Source: Vulcanimicrobiota bacterium (lineage in GTDB: Bacteria > Vulcanimicrobiota > Vulcanimicrobiia > Vulcanimicrobiales > Vulcanimicrobiaceae). Taken from it: DNA of 7,462 nt. Numbering within the stretch: the stretch's first letter is position 1; the number at the start of each line of letters is the position of its first letter. Shown here one piece after another: positions 1-5,894 of the stretch. The stretch is from the NCBI GenBank assembly GCA_019245275.1, contig JAFARW010000212.1:1-7462 (forward strand), given 5' to 3'. The notes under the pieces were generated by a model. That model saw only the letters and a list, made by a program, of their open reading frames with translations. It was not told where the DNA came from and did no database searches. The position numbers and the translations under genes were made by a program.

Positions 1-59
1 ACGCCATCGTGCGCGATCTGCCGCCCGTCCTCTCGGTCGAAGTTCAGACGCTGTCTTGA
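1..59 (+). CDS. 3' end of an upstream gene, possibly a BNR-repeat sialidase-like protein (partial)
   Basis: Only the last 18 codons are present, read in the frame that starts at base 3 and stops with TGA at 57-59. The visible C-terminus is AIVRDLPPVLSVEVQTLS. This resembles, from memory, the C-terminal end of BNR/sortilin-like 'exo-alpha-sialidase' proteins, which are often encoded directly upstream of this type of MoaD/ThiS protein. The stop codon overlaps the TTG start of the sulfur carrier gene (TTGA), so the two are probably translationally coupled in one operon. Coding status is well supported by this junction, but the family assignment rests on a short tail and is tentative. Confidence 0.55.
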   Translation, partial: AIVRDLPPVLSVEVQTLS

Positions 60-352
60 TCAGAGTCGTTCTTCCGGCACATTTGCGTGCATTGGCTCGT
101 GTCAACGGTGAAGTCACAGTACAGGTCGATGATGGCGTTACGCAACGTTCAGTGCTCGACGCGCTCGAGGCGCGTTATCCGATGTTGCGGGGTACGATTC
201 GCGACCATGTGAGCCAACGGCGTAGGCCGTTCGTGCGCTTCTTCGCTTGCGCGCAAGACCTCTCACATGAATCGCCTGATAGTGCATTGCCGGAAGCCGT
301 TGCGAGCGGCGCAGAGCCGCTCCTCATCGTTGGGGCGATCGCCGGCGGATAG
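56..352 (+). CDS. MoaD/ThiS-family sulfur carrier protein (CysO-like)
   Basis: This 98-residue protein has the ubiquitin-like MoaD/ThiS fold pattern: an N-terminal strand (MIRVVLPAHLR), a helix around residues 32-42 (SVLDALEARYP), a strand near FVRFFA (residues 59-64) and the obligatory C-terminal Gly-Gly (GAIAGG). In this family the terminal glycine is adenylated and converted to a thiocarboxylate that donates sulfur. The length and N-terminal pattern recall CysO of the cysteine pathway more than the MoaD of molybdopterin synthesis. The TTG start is chosen because the N-terminal strand begins there and it overlaps the preceding stop as TTGA; no strong ribosome binding site is visible, consistent with coupling. 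The 3' end overlaps the convergent cysteine synthase gene. No adenylating (MoeB/ThiF) enzyme or Mec+ peptidase is in the window. A role in another sulfur transfer pathway remains possible. Confidence 0.88.
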   Translation: MIRVVLPAHLRALARVNGEVTVQVDDGVTQRSVLDALEARYPMLRGTIRDHVSQRRRPFVRFFACAQDLSHESPDSALPEAVASGAEPLLIVGAIAGG

Positions 353-1304
353 ACAGGTTGTGCTCGCGAAGCCACTCGTCGTTGAACAGGCGCGATAGAT
401 AGCGGCCGCCGCCGTCGCAGAGAATCGTTGCGACGGTCGACCCTTCGGGTAACTCTTTCGCGATTCGAACAGCGCCGGCGACGTTGAGACCCGACGATCC
501 GCCGACAAACAACCCCTCGCGATCAAGCAACCAGCGCGTCATCGCGATCGCGTCGGCATCTTCGATGCGGATCGCGCGGTCGATCGGTGCGCCGTCGAAG
601 TTGGCAGTGATGCGCTTAATGCCAATGCCCTCGAGGTCGGATTCTCCTTCAAAGCGCAGCTCGCCGAAGTTGAGATAACTGTAGAGCGACGACCCCATTG
701 GATCGCAGAGTACGGTCAACATGTCTGCGTCGCGGGCTTTAAGCGCGATTGCAACGCCGGCCACCGTACCGCCGGTTCCCGCTGAGGTGACGAACGCGTC
801 GATCGCGCCGCCGGATTGCTCCCAAATCTCCGGGCCTGTGGTCGTTTCATGCGCCTGGCGATTCGCAAGGTTTTCAAATTGGTCGGCCCAGATTGAATTC
901 GGCGTTTCCACCGCGATTTTGCGTGCGACGTGGTAGTAGTTCGCTGGATTCGTAAACGGCACGGCCGGGACGACGTGCACTTCGGCGCCGAATGTCTTCA
1001 AGAGATCGATCTTCTCGGACGATTGGTCATCGGGCACGACGATCGTACACGCGTAGCCGCGCTCGTTTGCAATCAAGGCGAGTGCGATACCGGTGTTGCC
1101 GGCGGTACCTTCAACGATCGTGCCACCGGAAGGCAGCCTGCCGGCCGCCTCGGCAGCGGCAACGATTCCCTTCGCGGCTCGATCCTTAACCGAGCCGCCC
1201 GGATTCAGAAACTCCGCTTTGGCGAGAATCCGGCGACCGATCTGTGCCGAGAGATTTCCCAGTTCGATTAGCGGTGTGTTGCCGACGGTTTCCCAAAAGC
1301 CCAC
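324..1304 (-). CDS. cysteine synthase-family PLP enzyme (CysK/CysM type)
   Basis: This 326-residue fold-type II PLP enzyme would make L-cysteine from an activated serine and a sulfide or protein-thiocarboxylate donor in the cytoplasm. Visible landmarks are the N-terminal GNTPLIEL (residues 8-15), the Schiff-base lysine K40 in GGSVKDRAA, the substrate loop EGTAGNTG (65-72), the phosphate-binding loop GTGGT (176-180) and a GGSSGLN segment (268-274) expected near the PLP nitrogen. The substrate loop reads EGTAGNTG instead of the common PTSGNTG, as in a distinct bacterial/fungal subgroup. The length is normal for the family. A GTG start at 1304 is used; an in-frame ATT at 1325 has a better-placed GGGTGA and would add seven residues. 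The last nine codons and the stop lie opposite the sulfur carrier's GAIAGG end, giving a basic tail (SIRRRSPQR). The neighbour suggests CysM-like use of the carrier, but this is inferred; plain CysK activity is possible. Confidence 0.93.
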   Translation of the reverse strand: MGFWETVGNTPLIELGNLSAQIGRRILAKAEFLNPGGSVKDRAAKGIVAAAEAAGRLPSGGTIVEGTAGNTGIALALIANERGYACTIVVPDDQSSEKIDLLKTFGAEVHVVPAVPFTNPANYYHVARKIAVETPNSIWADQFENLANRQAHETTTGPEIWEQSGGAIDAFVTSAGTGGTVAGVAIALKARDADMLTVLCDPMGSSLYSYLNFGELRFEGESDLEGIGIKRITANFDGAPIDRAIRIEDADAIAMTRWLLDREGLFVGGSSGLNVAGAVRIAKELPEGSTVATILCDGGGRYLSRLFNDEWLREHNLSIRRRSPQR

Positions 1305-1366
1305 GGCCGCGAGTTTCGCTTCAATGTCGAAGATTCACCCGTCCAAAGCGTGGGAAACATCGCTCC
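1305..1366. other. short divergent intergenic region
   Basis: This gap separates the minus-strand cysteine synthase from the plus-strand cytochrome gene and is the only non-overlapping antiparallel junction in the window. It should hold promoters for both directions. I could not find convincing -35/-10 pairs by eye. If the cysteine synthase starts at the ATT noted in its entry, the gap shrinks to about 41 bases. Confidence 0.4.
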
Positions 1367-1804
1367 ATGACGATCGGCAAAGTCACCTGCATCGCTGCAA
1401 TCGTTCTGCTCGCCGCCTGCGCATCGCGGCAGCCGATTGCCGCATCGTCGAGTTCGCCTGTGCTCAGCGATAACGGCGGCATGATCTTCCTACACGGCAT
1501 CGACGCACACGGCAAACATATCGCGGCGCAGCGGCCTCCGCTGAGGCCATCTTGCGCTGCCTGCCACGGCTCAAACGGCGCCGGCGGCATTCATCTTCCG
1601 AGCGGGGCAGTCAGTGCCGATTTACGGCATCGAGCTCTTGTCACGGAGCAGAAACATCCGTACACGCTCGCATTGCTTGAACGTGCGATCTCCAAAGGCA
1701 TCGATAACGAAGGAAAGCCGCTGAATCCTGTGATGCCGCGTTGGCAGCTTTCCGCGCGTGACTTACACGACGTCGCGCAATATGTCCTGACGCAACTGCA
1801 CTGA
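1367..1804 (+). CDS. mono-heme c-type cytochrome lipoprotein
   Basis: This 145-residue exported electron-transfer protein has an N-terminal lipoprotein signal (residues 1-18, lipobox LAAC with C18 as the lipidated residue). It is followed by a Ser/Ala-rich linker and one cytochrome c domain. The heme site is CAACH (C63, C66, H67), and M123 in the PVMPRW segment is the likely sixth ligand, as in class I cytochromes. The C-terminal helix (about 129-144, ARDLHDVAQYVLTQLH) matches the usual end of the domain. The ATG at 1367 is chosen because the signal peptide begins there; the frame is open further upstream but encodes a basic, unlikely leader. The HNH-like gene follows 8 bases downstream, so the two are probably co-transcribed. 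Heme maturation and membrane anchoring place the protein on the periplasmic face of a membrane. Its redox partner cannot be told from the context. Confidence 0.9.
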   Translation: MTIGKVTCIAAIVLLAACASRQPIAASSSSPVLSDNGGMIFLHGIDAHGKHIAAQRPPLRPSCAACHGSNGAGGIHLPSGAVSADLRHRALVTEQKHPYTLALLERAISKGIDNEGKPLNPVMPRWQLSARDLHDVAQYVLTQLH

Positions 1805-1808
1805 GAGG
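1803..1808 (+). promoter_or_regulatory. ribosome binding site of the HNH-like gene
   Basis: GAGAGG begins inside the cytochrome stop codon and ends 4 bases before the GTG at 1813. It supports the GTG start and suggests translational coupling to the cytochrome gene. Confidence 0.6.
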
Positions 1809-1812
1809 CCGC

Positions 1813-2241
1813 GTGGGTCGCTGCGCGGTCGCTACAGCACTCGCTCTGGCGCTCCTGCCGCTCGCAGCGAACTCGCAAGCGCTTCCGAATCCGCGCTGGA
1901 CGCCCGGCGCTGTTTCAATCAGCGACGCCTCGGATGTTTGCCGACCATTCTACGGCCGCCGTCATCCGCGGCACGTTTCAACTCAACTCAAGCATCGTGT
2001 TTACGTCGAGTACTTCGGCAGCTATCGGCGCGGTTATGTGATCGACCACCTCGTGCCGCGCGAAATCGGCGGTGCCGACGACTTCCACAATCTGTGGCCG
2101 CAGCCGCGAACTGAAAGCACGATCAAAGACGGCATTGAGAACCGTGCGCGGGTTGAGGTCTGTTTCGAACATCGCCCGCTTGCCGACGCGCAGCGGGCGT
2201 TCATGCGCGATTGGAGGAGCGCCGGCGACTGGCCCCGTTAG
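1813..2241 (+). CDS. secreted HNH-endonuclease-like protein
   Basis: This 142-residue protein has a hydrophobic N-terminal signal peptide (residues 1 to about 23, cleavage probably near ANSQA) and an HNH-type core. The core reads YVIDHLVPREIGG (75-87) followed by DDFHNLWPQ (89-97). H79 would be the catalytic base and D78 or H92/N93 metal-site or structural residues. K105-D106 stand where related exported proteins carry a conserved KD. C43 and C117 flank the core and could form a disulfide in the periplasm. The pattern matches small exported 'HNH signature' proteins, whose substrate is mostly unknown; nuclease activity is not shown. The GTG start is supported by the GAGAGG site and the signal peptide. 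The gene sits between a cytochrome and a glycosyltransferase with gaps of only 8 bases, an odd grouping that may only reflect compact packing. Confidence 0.85.
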   Translation: MGRCAVATALALALLPLAANSQALPNPRWTPGAVSISDASDVCRPFYGRRHPRHVSTQLKHRVYVEYFGSYRRGYVIDHLVPREIGGADDFHNLWPQPRTESTIKDGIENRARVEVCFEHRPLADAQRAFMRDWRSAGDWPR

Positions 2242-2249
2242 TCAGCAAT

Positions 2250-3293
2250 ATGCCGTTGCGAATCGGAGTCGACGCCTGGAACTTGCTAGGCGATCGGCGC
2301 GGGATCGGACGCTACACGCGCGCTCTCGTACGCGAATGGTCGACGACCTTCAGAAAGGATGTGGATCTCACGCTGCTGATCCCCGAGTGGCCCGCATGGT
2401 GGTACGCGGCGGCCTATCGCCGCGAATCGCAACCGACCTTGCGCGTTCGCAGGCGCAACAAAGCGGACGCAGCCGACATCGACGCCTTGTGGTTTCCTTG
2501 GAACGGCCTCAGTTGGAGTTCGCGAAAGCCAAAGGTCGCGGTATTGCACGACGCGTCCCTCTTTGCATCGGAGCTTCCGCCTGCGAAGCGCGAACAAGAA
2601 CTGATCCCGTTTCGTCGCGCCGTCCATGAAGGCGCCCACATCATCACGGACTCCGAGTTTTCAAAACGCGAACTCGTTAAATACCTCGATCTGCAGCCGG
2701 AAACGATCGATGTCGTTCCACTGGGCGTCGACCTTCCGCAAAGGGTGGCTGACGCAAGGCCGCAGCTACCTTTTGCGGTACCATACCTGCTTTTTGTAGG
2801 TGAATTCGAAGCGCGAAAAGGGATCGACATCATGCTGGATGCCGTCGATCAACTGCCGGCGGATGTACGATCAAGGATCGGACTCGTTTTGGCCGGCGAA
2901 ACGCGGAGCGCGAGGCAGGCCGAATCCGCGGTTCCAACCGCAGTTCTCGGTCACGTTGGCGATCGAACGTTATCGGCACTCTACTGCAACGCAGCGGCGT
3001 TTGTGTATCCCTCGCGCTATGAAGGTTTCGGATTACCTGTCTTAGAGGCAATGGCCCACGGCGCGCCCGTCGTGGCTTCAAACGCGGGCGGCATTCCCGA
3101 AGCCGGCGGAGAGGCCGCGCTTTACTTTGAAAGCGGCGACGCGGATGATCTCGCCGCCGCGTTGACTAAAGTGCTGCGTGACTCAACCGTTGCCGAAGAT
3201 CTAAGAATACGCGGCCGACAGCGCGCACGAGAGATGCCATGGCGTGCAACCGCGCACACGACGCTGGGGATCATTTCGCGCATATGTCATTAA
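2250..3293 (+). CDS. GT4-family glycosyltransferase
   Basis: This 347-residue GT-B enzyme transfers a sugar from a nucleotide-sugar donor, probably during surface polysaccharide synthesis at the inner membrane's cytoplasmic side. Visible marks are the N-terminal glycine loop RGIGRYTR (17-24), VLHD (98-101), SEFSKREL (135-142), VVPLGVD at the interdomain hinge (155-161), the donor phosphate-binding segment LFVGEFEARKG (181-191) and the EX7E motif in PSRYEGFGLPVLEAMA (E258 and E266). The ATG at 2250 gives the usual compact N-terminus (MPLRIGVDAW). The frame is open upstream to a TTG at 2211, and a strong GGAGGAG at 2213-2219 lies 30 bases before the ATG, which makes the true start uncertain. 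The gene follows the HNH-like stop by 8 bases. The sugar and acceptor cannot be inferred. A role with the export genes at 3569-6803 is plausible but unproven. Confidence 0.92.
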   Translation: MPLRIGVDAWNLLGDRRGIGRYTRALVREWSTTFRKDVDLTLLIPEWPAWWYAAAYRRESQPTLRVRRRNKADAADIDALWFPWNGLSWSSRKPKVAVLHDASLFASELPPAKREQELIPFRRAVHEGAHIITDSEFSKRELVKYLDLQPETIDVVPLGVDLPQRVADARPQLPFAVPYLLFVGEFEARKGIDIMLDAVDQLPADVRSRIGLVLAGETRSARQAESAVPTAVLGHVGDRTLSALYCNAAAFVYPSRYEGFGLPVLEAMAHGAPVVASNAGGIPEAGGEAALYFESGDADDLAAALTKVLRDSTVAEDLRIRGRQRAREMPWRATAHTTLGIISRICH

Positions 3294-3339
3294 TCGAACC
3301 TAGAGCGAGCATGCAGCCGATTAGTTCGCTATCACACGG

Positions 3340-3356
3340 TACGGCAAGCGGCCGTA
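3340..3356. repeat. small inverted repeat in the gap after the glycosyltransferase
   Basis: TACGGC and GCCGTA form a perfect 6-bp stem with a 5-base loop (AAGCG). It lies 47 bases after the glycosyltransferase stop and just before the small ORF at 3375. No T-run follows, so it is not a good intrinsic terminator; it could be chance. Confidence 0.25.
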
Positions 3357-3374
3357 TGAGAGTGTTAGAGGCAC

Positions 3375-3572
3375 TTGAAATACATCTGTATCCAATGTGG
3401 GAAGATGCTCTCGGTCGATCGCGATCTCGACGACGACCGTACCTTTGAGTACGTGGTCGCGCGCCACGACGACCAGGAATGTCCGCGCGCATTTCTGCCC
3501 AGTGAGGACGATTCGGCCATACGTTTGCGCTCAAGCGCCCCCGGTTGGGACGTGGCGCGGGTGAGAACCTAG
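3375..3572 (+). CDS. small hypothetical protein with possible C2HC zinc site
   Basis: This 65-residue protein is not assigned to a family. It begins MKYICIQCGK with a CxxC pair (C5, C8) and later has RHDDQEC (H31, C36), which together could bind one zinc ion. The middle is acidic (DRDLDDD). The TTG start has AGAGG 3 bases upstream and lies two codons after an in-frame TAG, so this is the longest possible form. A later ATG at 3405 would remove the CxxC pair and has no suitable ribosome binding site. GC-rich third codon positions and the exact CTAG overlap of its stop with the convergent kinase stop favour a real gene. Function is unknown. It may be part of the plus-strand unit above, from which it is separated by about 80 bases. 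Confidence 0.5.
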   Translation: MKYICIQCGKMLSVDRDLDDDRTFEYVVARHDDQECPRAFLPSEDDSAIRLRSSAPGWDVARVRT

Positions 3573-5881
3573 ACCGGCTCCTCCGCCGTGCGCCCGTAGT
3601 TTTTCGTCGTCAACTCCGTGTCAAAATAATAGCTGCCGTCTTCGGCTGAAGGCGCGATGCGGTTCAGCACGACGCCGGCAACGTTGCGCAGTCCCATCTT
3701 CTCCCACCGCCGCAGGCTTTGACGCACGGCGCTGCGCTCGGTCGATCCAGCTGACACGACGATAAGCGTCGCATCCGTCTTGCCGGCGATGAGCGTTGAA
3801 TCGAGGATCGGCAGCATTGGAGGCGAGTCAAAGACGACCATGTCGTATTCCGCCATGCACTGAGTAACCAGCGTGTCGAGCTGCGAGAGCTGAAAGAGCT
3901 TGAGCGGATGCCCTGGGCTCATGCCGCTGGGCATCACGTCGAGATCGTCGTGCTTGGTCCGATAGATCGCATCCCAGATCTGGGCGTTGCCGGCCAGGAC
4001 GTCGGAGAGTCCGCATTCGTTTGAGATTTTCAACCGCCTGTGCAATGACGGGCGGCGCAAGTCCGCATCCACGAGCAGCACTCTTCGGCGCTGCTTTGAA
4101 GCGGCTGGGTCTCCGTTTGTGCTCGCTGGTTGTTCTTGCACTGCCAACGCGGTTGTCCGCGTCTTTCCGAACGCTAAGTTAAGAAGCCATGACACCCGAT
4201 CCGAGCGTTGCGGCACGATCGTGTGTCGCGCTGGAGCACCGCGTACCGTTTGCATTTCCGAAACCGCGACCGCAAGATTGAGAGCGACCGTCGTTTTGCC
4301 ATCACCGCTTCGCGGGCTCGTTATCGCGATTGTGCGAACGGGATGCGACTGTGTTGCGCGCAGCGATGTGAAGAGCTCCAGGAAAGATTCGGCTGCAACT
4401 GCGCGGACCCACGGCGGAGCGGGGTTCTGCAGCGTCCCGAGATCTGGAACCGTGCCGAGCACCGGCAGCGGCAAATCCCGCTCTAGCTCTTCTTGATCGC
4501 GGACGCGCTGGTCGAAGAAGTCCAGCCCCAGGACTGTGCCGAGTGCCACGAGCAAGCTGAGCGCGATGCCGATAATGAGGCTCAACATCGTGTCGGGCCG
4601 CACGCTCGCATCGTCGGGCGTCGCGGCCTGTGTAACGGTAACATCACTAAGCGCCGTCGTCTTCGTAATTAGCGCGTCATTGTATTTCTGCTGCAACGCC
4701 GTGTAGAGGTCTTCGGCCAGCTTCGCCGAGCGTTGCAGCTGGAAGAGCTGCGCGGTCTGCAGCGGCAAATCGCGCATCCGCGGAATCATCTGCGCGCGTT
4801 GCGCATTCAATTCGCTCAACTGAGCGCTATCGCCGGCAATTTGCGAGCGGTATGTCGCCGCCGCCTGACTCAACTGCTGGTATACCGGATTGGGCAGCGT
4901 GCTTTCGCTCGAAACGACAGTCGCCGGCTGCGATGAAATCTCGCGCTGTAAAGCCGTCTGCTGCGCGACGAGCGATTTGACGATCGGGTGATTATCCGTA
5001 TATTGCTGACGCGCCGTGCGCAGTTGGGCTTCAACTTGGGCGAGCTGGGTTTGCAGCTGTGCAAGAACGGGATTCGGGGCAACGGTCGTTCCGCCCGGAG
5101 CAGAGACCTTTAAGCCGCTGATCTGCCCATTCACGCTATCGAGCTGCGCCTGCGCCTGCCGTTGGTCAAGCTGCACCTGCCCGATCTTCGCATCGATCGC
5201 TGAAGCTGCGTTCAGTTGATTCTGCGTTTGCAAGTTGATATCGCTGATGCGCCGCGATGCCTCGAAGCTTGACAGTGCGCTTTCAGCAGTGCGCAAGCGG
5301 TCGGCACTCGCCGGCATCTGCTTCGAAAGAAATGCAATCGCGGTATCGGCCTGCCCGGAAATCAAACTCCGCTCGCGCGCGATCAGCGCGTTGCTGAAGG
5401 CATTTGCGATATCTGCAGACGTCTTAGGATTGCTCCAAGTCGCCGAGAGCTGCAAAATCGACGTATTCGTCACCGGTTTCACGTTAACGCGGGAGAGAAG
5501 GTGCGAAACCGATGTACGGAGCTGCAGCTGATCGATGACGTTTTGCGCGACCGGTGTCTCTTGGATGAGCTCGGCGTAAGTCTCAGCGGATTGGGTGCCC
5601 GTGCTTTCAAGCAGCGCATTCAAGACGGGGAAATTCGTGAGCAAGGAGTTGTTGTTGCCCGCATTCGCAGGCGGATTCGAGTTGCCAACGATTAAGCGCG
5701 CCTGCGTCACATAACTCTTCGGGTAGAAAAATGCGATCAGCACGGTCGCTACCGCGAGGATGCCGAAAATCGTGCCGAACAGCTTGCGGCGCGCGACGAC
5801 TCCGCGCCACATCGAGCGCCAATCCCAAGGCGCAACATCGACTTGCTGCGTCGGCGCTCCGACGAGCCCGAGATACGACAT
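3569..5881 (-). CDS. polysaccharide co-polymerase with BY-type tyrosine kinase domain (Wzc/GumC-like)
   Basis: This 770-residue inner-membrane protein should control chain length and export of an exopolysaccharide. It contains a Wzz-type N-terminal domain with TM1 (about 36-53), a long periplasmic part rich in Gln/Ala coiled coil (roughly 185-255, 270-320 and 335-400), TM2 (about 431-454) after a Pro-containing stretch, and a cytoplasmic kinase. Kinase marks are Walker A SPRSGDGKTT (522-531), Walker A' VLLVDADLRRP (601-611) and Walker B MVVFDSPP (681-688). The spacing from K529 to D605 is about 50 residues longer than usual. The oligomerisation motif EX2RX2R appears as E502-x2-T505-x2-R508. 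The C-terminal tail has only Y751, Y752 and Y762 as phosphorylation candidates. The gene lies 13 bases after the OPX gene, with GGAGGA 3 bases before its ATG, so it is the second gene of that operon. Family assignment is firm; kinase activity is inferred. Confidence 0.95.
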   Translation of the reverse strand: MSYLGLVGAPTQQVDVAPWDWRSMWRGVVARRKLFGTIFGILAVATVLIAFFYPKSYVTQARLIVGNSNPPANAGNNNSLLTNFPVLNALLESTGTQSAETYAELIQETPVAQNVIDQLQLRTSVSHLLSRVNVKPVTNTSILQLSATWSNPKTSADIANAFSNALIARERSLISGQADTAIAFLSKQMPASADRLRTAESALSSFEASRRISDINLQTQNQLNAASAIDAKIGQVQLDQRQAQAQLDSVNGQISGLKVSAPGGTTVAPNPVLAQLQTQLAQVEAQLRTARQQYTDNHPIVKSLVAQQTALQREISSQPATVVSSESTLPNPVYQQLSQAAATYRSQIAGDSAQLSELNAQRAQMIPRMRDLPLQTAQLFQLQRSAKLAEDLYTALQQKYNDALITKTTALSDVTVTQAATPDDASVRPDTMLSLIIGIALSLLVALGTVLGLDFFDQRVRDQEELERDLPLPVLGTVPDLGTLQNPAPPWVRAVAAESFLELFTSLRATQSHPVRTIAITSPRSGDGKTTVALNLAVAVSEMQTVRGAPARHTIVPQRSDRVSWLLNLAFGKTRTTALAVQEQPASTNGDPAASKQRRRVLLVDADLRRPSLHRRLKISNECGLSDVLAGNAQIWDAIYRTKHDDLDVMPSGMSPGHPLKLFQLSQLDTLVTQCMAEYDMVVFDSPPMLPILDSTLIAGKTDATLIVVSAGSTERSAVRQSLRRWEKMGLRNVAGVVLNRIAPSAEDGSYYFDTELTTKNYGRTAEEPV

Positions 5882-5884
5882 CAG

Positions 5885-5890
5885 TCCTCC
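5885..5890 (-). promoter_or_regulatory. ribosome binding site of the kinase gene
   Basis: GGAGGA on the minus strand lies 3 bases before the ATG at 5881, inside the 13-base gap after the OPX stop. It fixes the kinase start and supports a two-gene operon. Confidence 0.7.
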
Positions 5891-5894
5891 AATC

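Noticed and set aside
1244..1366. Upstream extension of the cytochrome reading frame
   Set aside because: The added 41 residues are basic and would bury the lipoprotein signal peptide; the ATG at 1367 places the lipobox at the normal distance.
2072..2629. 185-codon plus-strand open frame across the HNH-like and glycosyltransferase genes
   Set aside because: The two real genes in the other frames carry clear family motifs and signal features; this frame is Arg/Ser-rich and spans their junction.
2414..2833. 139-codon minus-strand open frame inside the glycosyltransferase gene
   Set aside because: Antisense shadow; no motif, and the sense strand carries conserved GT4 segments.
3340..3356. Inverted repeat as an intrinsic terminator of the glycosyltransferase unit
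   Set aside because: The stem is only 6 bp and no T-run follows on either strand, so it is listed only as a weak repeat.
3987..4496. 169-codon plus-strand open frame inside the kinase gene
   Set aside because: It is antisense to the kinase Walker motifs, has no recognisable motif, and is an expected shadow of GC-rich coding sequence.
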